DNA of 64,000 nt from Anaerolineae bacterium (GTDB lineage: Bacteria > Chloroflexota > Anaerolineae > Aggregatilineales > Phototrophicaceae). The stretch spans positions 930,001-994,000 of the forward strand of contig JALHQT010000001.1 of the NCBI GenBank assembly GCA_022841825.1. Direction: 5' to 3'. Both the position numbers and the translations under genes were made by a program. Within the stretch, counting starts at the first letter, position 1. Each line of letters opens with the position of its first letter. This document shows positions 17,855 to 26,686 of the stretch, piece after piece. Below the pieces are notes generated by a model. That model worked only from the letters and a program-made list of their open reading frames with translations, was not told the origin of the DNA and made no database searches.

Positions 17855-20077
17855 ATGAATTCCTTGACACGACCGGACACGCAGAGAGGACGACTGACCG
17901 TCATGATATGCATGCTGCTACTCGCAGCGCTTTGTTTGACGGCACCTGCATACGCGACAACACTCCCAACGGGCTTTACAGAGAGTCAGCTTGTGACCGG
18001 ACTCAATGCGCCAACTGCAATGCAGTTTGCTCCCGATGGTCGCCTCTTCGTCTCACAACAAGGCGGGCAGTTGCGGGTCATTAAGAATGGGCAGCTTCTG
18101 CCCACGCCGTTCGTCTCGCTTTCGGTCAACAGTAGCGGCGAGCGCGGGCTGCTGGGTATCGCGTTTGATCCCGCTTTCAGCACAAACAACTACATCTACC
18201 TCTACTACACAACATCCTCAAGCCCTATTCGAAATCGCATCAGCCGCTTCACTGCCAACGGGGACGTCGCAGTCGCCAACAGCGAAGTCGTCCTCCTTAA
18301 CCTTGACACATTAAGCAGCGCCACTAACCATAATGGCGGGGCAATGCACTTCGGGAATGATGGCATGCTTTACGTCGCCACGGGCGAAAATGCCAACACC
18401 TCCCTCGCGCAAAACATGAATAGCTCCTACGGGAAGATTCTGAGAATCAACCCAGCCGCCTATGTGGCAGGCAACCCAAATGCGCTGTTCCCCGCTGATA
18501 ACCCGTTCTGGCAGACACCCACCGCAAACCCGCAGTGGCGCAACGCAATTTGGGCGCTCGGTCTGCGTAACCCGTTCACGTTTGACGTGCAGCGCGGCAC
18601 CGGAATGATGTACATCAATGATGTCGGTTCGAGCGGTTCAAGCCGTCGTGAAGAGATTAATCAGGGTGCACGGGGTGCCAATTACGGGTGGCCAAATACA
18701 GAAGGTGGTCCAGGAAGCGGCTTCACCGGTCCCGTTTACGCCTACGGGGGATCGACTGGAGCGATCAGCGGATGCGCGATCACAGGCGGGGCATTCTACA
18801 ACCCGGCGAATCCATCGTTTCCAGCGGCGTACATCGGGGACTACTTCTTCGCGGACTATTGCAGCAGTTGGATCAGCCGCTATGACATCGCCACCAATAC
18901 CGCGTCTGTCTTTGCGACTGCAATCGATGGCTCAACGATCGACCTCAAAGTCGATAGCAATGGCAATCTGTACTATCTGTCACGAAGCAGCGGCTCGGTT
19001 ATGCGAATCAGTGTCAACACCCCCCCCACCCCGACACCGACTCAGACTCCGACACCGACACCCAATCGCCCACCAGCCCCCGTCATCACGTCACCCACGA
19101 ATGGTACCTTCTACAGTGGGGGCGATGTCATCGCATTTTCGGGCACCGGCACCGATCCTGAAGACGGTACGTTAGGTGCAAACCGCTTCGAGTGGGAAAT
19201 CGTCTTCCATCATGACGCGCACACCCACCCCTTCCAGGCACCACTGGCAGGTGTCACCAACGGCAGCTTCGAAATCCCGCGCGAAGGACACCCTGAGACG
19301 ACTGTTTGGTTCCGCATTTACCTGCGTGTCACGGACAGCGCAGGACTGCGCAGCGAGACGTTCGTCGAAATCCGACCGAATGTCGTCAATCTGACTGTGC
19401 AAACAAATCCACCAGGCTTACAAATCACGGTCGATGGACAGCCGCGCACAGCGCCTTACAGTTTCGACGCTGTTGTCGGCAACCTTCAGACGCTTGGGGC
19501 ACCCAGTCCGCAGTTGTTCAACGCACTGCCACACGGTTTTGTCAACTGGTCAAACAGCGGTACACAAACCCAGCAGATGACTATCCCAAGCAGTGCGACC
19601 ACCTATACCGCGAATTTCGCGCCCCAGGCGGGAAGCCTTGTCGGAACTGTCGCGCTCGCCGGGCGAGCGATGGGAACGTCATCCATGAGTGTCCCGCTCA
19701 CGATCAGCATCACCCCTACCGGCGGCAGCCCGCAGACAATAACCACGAATAGTGACACCAATGGGATGTTCACGCTGACCGACTTGGCGCCTGGCGACTA
19801 CGTGATCCGAGTCAAGGCACAGGGTTACCTCTCAAAGTCGATGCCCGTGACCATCGTGGGCAACACGACAGCGGTAGATTTCGGAACACTCAGGGCGGGT
19901 GATGTAAATGGGGACAATACTGTTTCTCTCACCGACTTTTCGCTTCTCGCCAGCAGTTTCAATCGAACCAATGGTCAGCCTGGCTTCAACAGCGCCGCCG
20001 ACCTTAACGGCGACCAGCGCGTCGATCTGACCGATTTCTCGCTGCTCGCGAGCAGCTTTAACACCGCCGGAGCCTGA
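17855..20077 (+). CDS. Secreted PQQ-type glucose/sorbosone dehydrogenase with C-terminal dockerin
   Basis: The ATG at 17855 has AGGAG about 8 nt upstream and gives 740 residues with a signal peptide ending near APAYA. The first 370 or so residues form a six-bladed beta-propeller of the soluble aldose-sugar dehydrogenase (GSDH) family: LNAPTAMQFAPDGRLFVSQ, SGERGLLGIAFDP, NHNGGAMHFGNDGMLYVATG and ALGLRNPFTFD. These oxidise sugars with PQQ outside the cytoplasm. A TP linker, an Ig-like domain, a PEGA-like segment (LTVQTNPPGLQITVDGQP) and a carboxypeptidase-regulatory-like segment follow. The end is a two-loop dockerin (DVNGDNTVSLTDFSLL, DLNGDQRVDLTDFSLL). The dockerin could bind a cohesin such as those encoded just upstream. 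Confidence 0.85.
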   Translation: MNSLTRPDTQRGRLTVMICMLLLAALCLTAPAYATTLPTGFTESQLVTGLNAPTAMQFAPDGRLFVSQQGGQLRVIKNGQLLPTPFVSLSVNSSGERGLLGIAFDPAFSTNNYIYLYYTTSSSPIRNRISRFTANGDVAVANSEVVLLNLDTLSSATNHNGGAMHFGNDGMLYVATGENANTSLAQNMNSSYGKILRINPAAYVAGNPNALFPADNPFWQTPTANPQWRNAIWALGLRNPFTFDVQRGTGMMYINDVGSSGSSRREEINQGARGANYGWPNTEGGPGSGFTGPVYAYGGSTGAISGCAITGGAFYNPANPSFPAAYIGDYFFADYCSSWISRYDIATNTASVFATAIDGSTIDLKVDSNGNLYYLSRSSGSVMRISVNTPPTPTPTQTPTPTPNRPPAPVITSPTNGTFYSGGDVIAFSGTGTDPEDGTLGANRFEWEIVFHHDAHTHPFQAPLAGVTNGSFEIPREGHPETTVWFRIYLRVTDSAGLRSETFVEIRPNVVNLTVQTNPPGLQITVDGQPRTAPYSFDAVVGNLQTLGAPSPQLFNALPHGFVNWSNSGTQTQQMTIPSSATTYTANFAPQAGSLVGTVALAGRAMGTSSMSVPLTISITPTGGSPQTITTNSDTNGMFTLTDLAPGDYVIRVKAQGYLSKSMPVTIVGNTTAVDFGTLRAGDVNGDNTVSLTDFSLLASSFNRTNGQPGFNSAADLNGDQRVDLTDFSLLASSFNTAGA

Positions 20078-20097
20078 CGGGCACACTCCGCGCAATC

Positions 20098-20145
20098 ATA
20101 GCCTCATGATCAGCGGTCATTCTTTTCGCCAGATCATGAGGCTAT
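20098..20145. repeat. Perfect 14-bp inverted repeat overlapping a promoter
   Basis: Arms 20098-20111 and 20132-20145 are perfectly complementary (ATAGCCTCATGATC and its reverse complement) with a 20-nt loop. The right arm runs into a TATAAT box, so this may be an operator, or a terminator hairpin for the upstream dehydrogenase. Confidence 0.65.
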
Positions 20146-20148
20146 AAT
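20120..20148 (+). promoter_or_regulatory. Probable promoter of the UDP-sugar dehydrogenase gene
   Basis: TATAAT (20143-20148) is a perfect -10 box; a weak -35 (TTCTTT, 20120-20125) lies 17 nt upstream. The start of transcription would fall near 20155, 30 nt before the ATG. Confidence 0.5.
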
Positions 20149-20177
20149 GCACCTATTGAGATCTCCAAAAGGTGCAT
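20147..20177 (+). promoter_or_regulatory. Leader hairpin that pairs the Shine-Dalgarno region of the UDP-sugar dehydrogenase gene
   Basis: ATGCACCT (20147-20154) and AGGTGCAT (20170-20177) form a perfect 8-bp stem; the loop contains the palindrome GAGATCTC. The right arm overlaps the only AAAAGG ribosome-binding motif before the ATG at 20185, so folding could limit translation. Confidence 0.4.
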
Positions 20178-20184
20178 ACTCCCT

Positions 20185-21501
20185 ATGAAGCATCATCAAA
20201 TACTCCTCGAACGCCTCGCCAATAAGCAGGCGCGCGTCGGCGTTATCGGGTTGGGTTATGTTGGGCTGCCGCTTGCGGTCGAATTTGCTGAGGCAGGCTA
20301 TGACGTAATCGGGCTTGATGTCTCCCAGGCAAAAGTCGATCAACTCAACCGGGGTGACAGCTATATCCCTGACATACCAGGGACGCGCGTTGCTCCGCTG
20401 GTCTCTCAGCGAAAACTGCGCGCAACAACCGAGTACGCGGATTTGAGCGATGTGGATGCCCTCAGCATCTGCGTGCCTACGCCACTGCGAAAAACCAAAG
20501 ACCCGGACATGTCGTTTGTCATTCAGGCGGTGGATGCGATTGCGGCAGTCGCTCGCCCCGGAATGTTGATTGTGCTGGAAAGCACGACCTATCCGGGCAC
20601 GACCATCGAACTGGTTGTGCCCAAACTGCGCGAACGCGGCTTCACAATCGGCGAGGACATTTTTGTCGCCTTTTCACCGGAGCGTATCGACCCGGGTAAC
20701 CACCAGTACGGTGTGCGCAATACGCCAAAAGTCGTTGGCGGTGTCACCGATGCCTGCACGCAGGCAGCAGCGTGCTACTATGGTGCCGCTATCGACTCTA
20801 TCGTTCAGGTATCATCTCCGACCGCTGCGGAAATGGTCAAACTACTGGAAAACACGTTCCGAGCCGTCAACATCGGTCTTGTGAATGAAGTCGCGTTGAT
20901 GTGCGACAAACTGAATATCGATGTGTGGGAAGTCATTAACGCCGCCAAGAGCAAACCCTTTGGATTCATGGCGTTCTATCCTGGTCCCGGGCTTGGCGGG
21001 CATTGTATCCCCATCGATCCGCTTTATCTTAGCTGGAAGCTCAAGACGCTGAACTATACGGCGCGCTTCATCGAACTCGCCAGCGAAATCAATACCGCCA
21101 TGCCCCTTTATGTGGTCAACAAGATCGGTGACGCCCTGAACGATGATGGCAAGGCAATTCGCGGCGCAAACATTCTCGTGCTGGGTGCCGCCTACAAGCG
21201 TGATGTTGACGATGTGCGCGAAAGCCCTGCGCTGGACGTCATAGAGTTGCTTCGCGCCAAGGGCGCGCATATTCGCTACCATGATCCATATGTACCCACG
21301 CTGAAACTCCACAATGGTCATGCGATGGCATCTGAGACTTACTCGCGCGAATTGCTGGCAGAGACCGACCTCGTGGCAATCATCACCGATCATACTACGT
21401 ACGATTGGCAGGAGATTGCGGAGAACAGCCATGTGATCGTCGATACGCGCCACGCAATCCCAGCAGGGGTCAAGAGCAAAGCGCGCATCGTCGGGCTTTA
21501 G
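20185..21501 (+). CDS. Nucleotide-sugar dehydrogenase, UDP-GlcNAc/UDP-ManNAc 6-dehydrogenase type
   Basis: The protein has 438 residues. The NAD-binding motif is RVGVIGLGYVGLPLAVEFA (from residue 18). The central domain holds VLESTTYPGTT and the substrate-binding FSPERIDPGN. The catalytic cysteine is in GPGLGGHCIPIDPLYL, and the C-terminal UDP-binding domain has VLGAAYKRDVDDVRESPALD. The spacing resembles WecC/TuaD/WbpA-type enzymes, which oxidise UDP-N-acetylhexosamine to the uronic acid with two NAD for surface polysaccharide. No glycosyltransferase gene adjoins it, so the pathway is not shown here. The gene is convergent with the FAA-hydrolase-like gene, 4 nt apart. Confidence 0.9.
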   Translation: MKHHQILLERLANKQARVGVIGLGYVGLPLAVEFAEAGYDVIGLDVSQAKVDQLNRGDSYIPDIPGTRVAPLVSQRKLRATTEYADLSDVDALSICVPTPLRKTKDPDMSFVIQAVDAIAAVARPGMLIVLESTTYPGTTIELVVPKLRERGFTIGEDIFVAFSPERIDPGNHQYGVRNTPKVVGGVTDACTQAAACYYGAAIDSIVQVSSPTAAEMVKLLENTFRAVNIGLVNEVALMCDKLNIDVWEVINAAKSKPFGFMAFYPGPGLGGHCIPIDPLYLSWKLKTLNYTARFIELASEINTAMPLYVVNKIGDALNDDGKAIRGANILVLGAAYKRDVDDVRESPALDVIELLRAKGAHIRYHDPYVPTLKLHNGHAMASETYSRELLAETDLVAIITDHTTYDWQEIAENSHVIVDTRHAIPAGVKSKARIVGL

Positions 21502-21505
21502 CAGG

Positions 21506-22399
21506 TCAGACGAGCATGACCTGGTTGCTGAGTGAACCGATACCATCTGCGGTCACGCGGATGGTGTCGCCCACTCGAACCGAGAAATCGCCCGGCAGGA
21601 TGATTCCGCTGCCCAGCAGCAGCACGACACCGTCCGGGTAAGCGCGGCAACGCCCAAGATAGTCGACAATGGTATTCAGGTCGCGCTGCACCCCCGACGT
21701 ATCAAACTCGCCTTCAAATACCGTCTGGCGGTCACGCGCGACGGTCATCCGTATGTTCACAACGGGCAAAGCGTGAAGTTTTTGAAGGACGAAGCCGGGA
21801 CCCAACGAAAGGGACTGGTTGTACAAGGTTGCCTGGGACAGGTAGAGTGGGTTCTCAGCAGCGATGTCACGCGCGACCATCCCGATGGCGATCGTGTAAC
21901 CGACAATCTCCAGTGCAGGGTTGAGCAGAACCGCTAGTTCCGGCTCGGCGATGGAATTCGCGGCATCTTTACGAATTCCCACCTGCCCATGAGGGTAAGC
22001 AACTTGCCCAGCCTGCGCACGGCACATCAAAGGGGGGCGATGTGAGCCAAAAGCCACCCTGTATGCCTCTCCCCCAACCTTTGCTTCCTGCTCATATGCC
22101 GCGCGCTTGTTGGTGTAGGTTATTCCGGCAGACCAGACATCCTGAACATCAATTGGCGATGTCAACGACGCGAGATTCGGAATTGCAGGCGCATCCACAA
22201 CTGAAGCAAGATAGGAAAGCTTCGCGCCGAGGGCGACGGTTTCAAGGTCATGGATTGCCGCTTGCGCGCGCCCTACGCTGCTCCGCAGCCACCCGCTTAC
22301 AGTAGGGTACCTATCGGTGACATCATGGATGATATTGGAAATTCGCACCCCAACGCGCAGTCCGCGCGCGGGATCATAAAAACGTAGTAGGGTACCCAT
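21506..22399 (-). CDS. Fumarylacetoacetate-hydrolase-family protein (possible 2-keto-3-deoxy acid dehydratase)
   Basis: This 297-residue protein has an N-terminal beta region and a C-terminal FAH fold. The metal-binding pattern is seen as SIAEPELAVLLN with a following Asp in MVARDIAAENPLYL, then GPGFVLQ. The middle region (DVWSAGITYTNKRAAYEQEA) resembles sugar-acid dehydratases of the family (2-keto-3-deoxy-arabinonate or -xylonate type) more than aromatic-pathway hydrolases, judged by eye. It is the last gene of a six-gene minus-strand carbohydrate operon, 74 nt after the shikimate-dehydrogenase-like gene. That context supports a sugar-acid role; acylpyruvase activity is the main alternative. 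Confidence 0.78.
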   Translation of the reverse strand: MGTLLRFYDPARGLRVGVRISNIIHDVTDRYPTVSGWLRSSVGRAQAAIHDLETVALGAKLSYLASVVDAPAIPNLASLTSPIDVQDVWSAGITYTNKRAAYEQEAKVGGEAYRVAFGSHRPPLMCRAQAGQVAYPHGQVGIRKDAANSIAEPELAVLLNPALEIVGYTIAIGMVARDIAAENPLYLSQATLYNQSLSLGPGFVLQKLHALPVVNIRMTVARDRQTVFEGEFDTSGVQRDLNTIVDYLGRCRAYPDGVVLLLGSGIILPGDFSVRVGDTIRVTADGIGSLSNQVMLV

Positions 22400-22473
22400 T
22401 GCTGTTTCGCACTCCTCAAGAATATTCTGATTCTAATGCGAAACAGGCTTACACAGTCTCAATATAACTCCGA

Positions 22474-23421
22474 TCAGCCACGAACTGCCGATGCCGCCGC
22501 ATCCAGACGCATGAAAACACCAGGGGTGAGCCGCGCATCGAAGACTTCCGCCACAACCTGTGCCCACCCATGCAAAAAGTAGACCCAGCCATCCTCGACC
22601 GTCAGCCGACGTGCCTGTACCTGCGCGCGTGCCTGATGCAGGAAATTCAGTTCTCCCCGATAGTTTAGTTCCCAGACGTAGCCATGTTCAGGAAACACTG
22701 CCGCATCGCTGATCGGCGAGCCAGGGCGATCTTTCCCCATACCCGTCGCATTGACAATGACCGAGCCGCGCGGGAGTGACGCCATCAATTCATCGTTGCG
22801 AGAAGCTTCGGCATTCAGGATGTACTCAAAGTTCAGAGGCAAAGCAAGCTGTGCATGCGTCCTCTGAATATGGTCGAGCCGCTCCTGGTTGATATCCACG
22901 ATGATACACCGTCGCGGGCGTCCGCGTCCGGTCGCATTGGAGAGATAGACGCTGATCGCCCCAGCCGCCCCGCCGCCGCCGAAACACAGGACATCCGCCT
23001 CATGTACAGCGAAATGGTCGGCTGGAATGAATGCCTCCCAGGATAAGCCCGACGAGATCGGATCTTTGGCATGTCCGATCAGTCTGCCGCTCCGTTTGCT
23101 GATACTGCTGACTTCGCCGAGCAGTTGTGCATTGGGGTCTAACTCGTCAAACAAGTCATGGCATGCACTTAGAAGGTCGATTTTGTGCGTCGTCACCAAG
23201 CCGCCGCAGGTCATCGGGTCGCGCTTAATGTGCTCGACTATCGCGCGGTAGATCTCGGGTGGCGCGTGCAGAGGCGCATCATAACCCACCAACCGCGCTC
23301 CAAGACCCCACACGTCCGACCAATGTGGGAAGACCTGCATCATCGCCGACTTCCCGGTCGTGACACCGATGAAAACCATTGTCGGTTGGGTTTGCACACG
23401 CAGCGCATCACCATTCGCCAA
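22474..23421 (-). CDS. Shikimate dehydrogenase-like NAD(P)-dependent protein
   Basis: The protein has about 315 residues. The N-terminal substrate domain has FIGVTTGKSAMMQVFP, in place of the usual shikimate-binding SxS, and TTHKIDLL with the conserved Lys. The Rossmann motif is VLCFGGGGAAGAISVYL, followed by VNATGMGKDRPGSPI. The substrate loop differs from true AroE, so quinate, a sugar-derived acid or another polyol is as likely as shikimate. The start is read as TTG at 23421, one base after the upstream FGGY kinase stop, with GGAGGT lying inside the kinase C-terminal codons. An ATG at 23379 is the alternative. Confidence 0.72.
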   Translation of the reverse strand: MANGDALRVQTQPTMVFIGVTTGKSAMMQVFPHWSDVWGLGARLVGYDAPLHAPPEIYRAIVEHIKRDPMTCGGLVTTHKIDLLSACHDLFDELDPNAQLLGEVSSISKRSGRLIGHAKDPISSGLSWEAFIPADHFAVHEADVLCFGGGGAAGAISVYLSNATGRGRPRRCIIVDINQERLDHIQRTHAQLALPLNFEYILNAEASRNDELMASLPRGSVIVNATGMGKDRPGSPISDAAVFPEHGYVWELNYRGELNFLHQARAQVQARRLTVEDGWVYFLHGWAQVVAEVFDARLTPGVFMRLDAAASAVRG

Positions 23422-23422
23422 G

Positions 23423-24949
23423 CTAGACCTCCGCCAGCATGTCATAGATCGGCGACAGGGCATGGTACGCCGCCTCGAATATCGGGTAGAGTTGGGCGTA
23501 AGCTACCATCGGTTCAGCGCGCGGTGTGATGGTCTCGGCGATGGCGTTCATCTGCTCAATGATCGACCAATCCTTGTAGAGACCAATGCCAACGCCACCC
23601 GCGACTGCCGCGCCCATTGAGGTCGCCTCCTCCAAGACGCTGAGGCGCTGGACGGGGATACCATAAATGTCCGCCATGATCTGGTTCCAGAAACGTCCGC
23701 GCGCACCGCCGCCGATCACGCGCATGGCGCTGATCTGCGCGCCCTGGCTGGTGAATGCATCGAGGATGACACGCAGGTTAAACGTAATTCCTTCGAGGGT
23801 CGCGCGGATCAGGTCGGCGCGTGTGTGTCGGATCGTCAAACCAATGTATGCGCCGCGCGCCTTGGGGTTCCAGCGCGGACTGCGCTCGCCCAGCAGATAC
23901 GGCAGGAACAAAAGATTGTGCGCACCCGGCATAGAGGTATCGGCGCTCAGGTTCATCAGCTCATAGGCGCTGACCTTGAGCGCCTTTGCTGCCTCGACTT
24001 CGAGCGCACCAAGATGGTCGCGGCACCATTGGTAGCTCGCACCGGCTGCCTGCATCGTCCCCGTCGGCATCATCATGCCTGGCACCAGGTGCGCAAAAGT
24101 GAAGGTCTTGAGCTGTGGATCATAAATCGGCTTGGGCGAAGCAATGGCTATCCATGAGGACGATCCAACATAGTTATAGGCGCTGCCCTCCTCAATGACC
24201 CCCGCCCCGACCGCCGCGCATGAACCATCACCGCCCCCGGCGACGACGGGCGTGCCTGCCGCGACGCCGACCTCGTCGGCAACCTCAGCCAGCACACCAC
24301 CGACAACTGCCGTAGACGGCACAATCTCGGGCAGTTTGTCCGCATCCAACCCAGCCGCCTCGATGATCGCCGCAGACCATGACCCACTGTCGAGGTCATA
24401 CAGGTTCATGCTGCTGGCGTCGCTCGGTTCGGTCACGAAGCGTCCGGTCAGTCGCGCGACCATCGAGTCTTTGGCGTGCACGAACTTATAGGTTGCGCGG
24501 TACACATCCGGCTGGTGGTCGCGTATCCAAAGGATCTTCGCCAGCGAGTAGGACGAACTGAGGCGATGACCTGTACTCCGGTAGACTGCTTCTGGCGCGA
24601 TGCGTTCCGCGATCCGCTCCTCCTGAGGCACAGCTCGCTGATCCGCCCAGATAATGCCGCTGCGCAGCGGGCGTGCTTTGCGATCCAACGGCACCGCAGC
24701 CATCATCTGCCCGCTGAAGACGATGCAGGCGATTTCTTTGCCACTTGTACCCGTCTCTGCCAGCAGTTGGTGTGTCGTCGTGCAAACCGCTTGCCACCAG
24801 TCCTCTGGGTTCTGTTCCGCCCAACCCACATGCGCAAATTCGGTACCGTAGCCATAAAACGCGCTGCCCAACAGCCGTCCATCGCCATCGTAGAGCGATG
24901 CCTTGTTACCCGTCGTCCCCAAGTCGTGTGCGAGGATATACTTCGTCAT
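23423..24949 (-). CDS. xylB: FGGY-family carbohydrate kinase (xylulokinase-like)
   Basis: This 508-residue kinase has two actin-fold domains. The N-terminal phosphate motif is AHDLGTTGNKASLYD, followed by EQNPEDWW and the substrate region IIWADQRA. The FGGY signature region is GERSPRWNPKARGAYIGLT, and RVIGGGARGRFWNQIMADI is the adenosine motif. Family members phosphorylate xylulose, ribulose, fuculose, gluconate or glycerol; length and motifs are closest to xylulokinase. It lies 6 nt after the aldose epimerase stop and 1 nt before the TTG of the next gene, in a tightly packed operon. The sugar is not proven. Confidence 0.9.
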   Translation of the reverse strand: MTKYILAHDLGTTGNKASLYDGDGRLLGSAFYGYGTEFAHVGWAEQNPEDWWQAVCTTTHQLLAETGTSGKEIACIVFSGQMMAAVPLDRKARPLRSGIIWADQRAVPQEERIAERIAPEAVYRSTGHRLSSSYSLAKILWIRDHQPDVYRATYKFVHAKDSMVARLTGRFVTEPSDASSMNLYDLDSGSWSAAIIEAAGLDADKLPEIVPSTAVVGGVLAEVADEVGVAAGTPVVAGGGDGSCAAVGAGVIEEGSAYNYVGSSSWIAIASPKPIYDPQLKTFTFAHLVPGMMMPTGTMQAAGASYQWCRDHLGALEVEAAKALKVSAYELMNLSADTSMPGAHNLLFLPYLLGERSPRWNPKARGAYIGLTIRHTRADLIRATLEGITFNLRVILDAFTSQGAQISAMRVIGGGARGRFWNQIMADIYGIPVQRLSVLEEATSMGAAVAGGVGIGLYKDWSIIEQMNAIAETITPRAEPMVAYAQLYPIFEAAYHALSPIYDMLAEV

Positions 24950-24955
24950 GATGCG

Positions 24956-25999
24956 CTAGTCAACCATGAAGTGATAAATCGTCTTACTGTTATACGTCTC
25001 GCCCGGACGCAGTATGGTCGACGGGAAGTGCGCATGATGCGGAGCATCGGGATAGTGCTGTGTTTCCAAACACAAGCCGTCGCCCTGGCGATACGTCTTA
25101 CCGGAAGCCCCCACCAGCGTGCCAGTCAGGAAGTTGCCCGTGTAAAGCTGAACTGCGGGTTCTGATGTGTACACCTCCATCACACGACCAGTCAAAGGCT
25201 CGTGCAGCCGCCCCGATAGACGCGCCAGGTCGCCAGACAGTATGAAGTTGTGATCGTAGCCGCTTCCTCGCAGCATCTGAACATCGGAGCTGCGCAGATC
25301 AGCGCCAATCGGCTTCGCCAGCCGGAAATCAAACGGCGTCCCCGCAACCGAGGCAACTTCACCTGTCGGTATCTGGTTTTCATCCACCGGGGTATACGAC
25401 TGAGCATCCAGCATCAGGAGATGATCCTGGATGCCGCCACTGCCTTCTCCTGCCAGATTGAAGTAGCTGTGGTTGGTCAGGTTGAGCACCGTCGGCGCGT
25501 CCGTCACAGCCTCGTATTCGATCTCGAGCGACGACTCTCCGGTCAGGCGATAAATTACCGTCACATCCAGCGTACCCGGATACCCTTCCTCACCCGCAGG
25601 GCTGACATAGCGCATCGCCACGCCATTTTCGACCACAGATGCTGTCCACACCTGCTTATCAAACCCCTTCAGCCCACCATGCAGCGCGTTCTTGCCATTG
25701 TTAACCGCCAGCGTGTATTCAGTACTGTCGAGCGTGAAACGCCCGCCCGCAATACGGTTGGCAAAACGCCCAGTGATCACCCCAAAGTAGGGATGCGCTC
25801 CCAGATATCCCTCCAGCGTGGCAAAGCCGAGAACCACGTTTGACATCTGACCCTTTCGATCTGGAACGCGGATTGAGGTAATCGTGCCGCCATAGGTTAT
25901 CACGCGGACTTCAGCGCCATCGCCGGAAAGCGTGAACTCGTCTATTGCGCGCCCATCCGGCATCGTTCCGTAGCGGCGTTGCTGAACTTTCGTCGTCAT
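24956..25999 (-). CDS. galM: Aldose 1-epimerase (mutarotase)
   Basis: This 347-residue galactose-mutarotase fold protein starts at the ATG at 25999 behind GAGGAG; a longer frame from 26035 lacks support. Motifs are GKNALHGGLKGFDKQVW (catalytic His region), NLTNHSYFNLAGEGSG with the second conserved His, and YTGNFLTG. It interconverts alpha and beta anomers of free aldoses before isomerase or kinase steps. It is the third gene of the minus-strand sugar operon, 89 nt after the cupin PGI-like gene. Substrate specificity is unknown. Confidence 0.92.
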   Translation of the reverse strand: MTTKVQQRRYGTMPDGRAIDEFTLSGDGAEVRVITYGGTITSIRVPDRKGQMSNVVLGFATLEGYLGAHPYFGVITGRFANRIAGGRFTLDSTEYTLAVNNGKNALHGGLKGFDKQVWTASVVENGVAMRYVSPAGEEGYPGTLDVTVIYRLTGESSLEIEYEAVTDAPTVLNLTNHSYFNLAGEGSGGIQDHLLMLDAQSYTPVDENQIPTGEVASVAGTPFDFRLAKPIGADLRSSDVQMLRGSGYDHNFILSGDLARLSGRLHEPLTGRVMEVYTSEPAVQLYTGNFLTGTLVGASGKTYRQGDGLCLETQHYPDAPHHAHFPSTILRPGETYNSKTIYHFMVD

Positions 26000-26088
26000 G
26001 CTATCTGCTCCTCTTTTCGCCCACACACGACACATGCGCCACTGGCGCGCAGTTGCAACTTACGAACCCCGAACTCGCCCACATCACG

Positions 26089-26658
26089 CTAGCGGCGGGG
26101 GTTGGCGATAACCTGAGGCCCACCGTCGCGCTCGACGACGAGGATGCCGAAACCGCGCTCGGCAATCGTTCCATAGTCATACCCCGCGTCGGCCGGGAAA
26201 CATGCCAGGAACACGAATGGCTCGCTGCCCACATTCACGGTTCGATGCGCCCAATAGGGCGGCACGTAAGCGCTCGTGCCCTTGCCCATGGGCTGCGCGT
26301 TCGTTTGCCCGTCCGGCGTTTCCATCACGAGCATCCCGCTCCCGCTCAACCCGAAGTAGAGTTCCGCACGGTCGATCTTGCCGTGAAAATGCCCTTTCGT
26401 CATGTAGTACTCCGCGCCGATTTTGCCGGGATAGATGGTCGTCGTGCAGATCCCTAGTTCGCCCGGCACAGCCTCTGGCACGTAGGCATAATAAACCTCA
26501 TAGATCATCGGGTCGCTTGCAGCCGCCGCTTCCTCTGCCACTGCATCAGCATAAAAGCCGCGCATGTCACTCAAGCGGCGCTGCTGCACCGTCTGCGCAT
26601 TCTCAATCACGCCATCAGGACGCACCATGTTCGTAAACGGTTGTATGTACGAAGTCAT
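26089..26658 (-). CDS. pgi: Cupin-type (archaeal-type) glucose-6-phosphate isomerase
   Basis: This 189-residue single cupin begins at the ATG at 26658, which has AAGGA about 9 nt upstream; a TTG 9 nt further out is less likely. The cupin PGI signature is clear: YYMTKGHFHGKIDRAELYFGLSG carries the metal-binding GHxH...E, and SAYVPPYWAHRTVN carries the last metal His. Such enzymes interconvert glucose 6-phosphate and fructose 6-phosphate with an iron or other divalent metal. They are known from archaea and some bacteria. Its place in a sugar operon, 19 nt after the dehydrogenase gene, leaves open activity on another aldose phosphate. Confidence 0.87.
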   Translation of the reverse strand: MTSYIQPFTNMVRPDGVIENAQTVQQRRLSDMRGFYADAVAEEAAAASDPMIYEVYYAYVPEAVPGELGICTTTIYPGKIGAEYYMTKGHFHGKIDRAELYFGLSGSGMLVMETPDGQTNAQPMGKGTSAYVPPYWAHRTVNVGSEPFVFLACFPADAGYDYGTIAERGFGILVVERDGGPQVIANPRR

Positions 26659-26686
26659 CTGAGACAATCCTTATGATCAGCCAACA

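Noticed and set aside
15453-20077. A cellulosome locus
   Set aside because: There are cohesin-like and dockerin modules but no glycoside hydrolase, carbohydrate-binding module or classical scaffoldin array.
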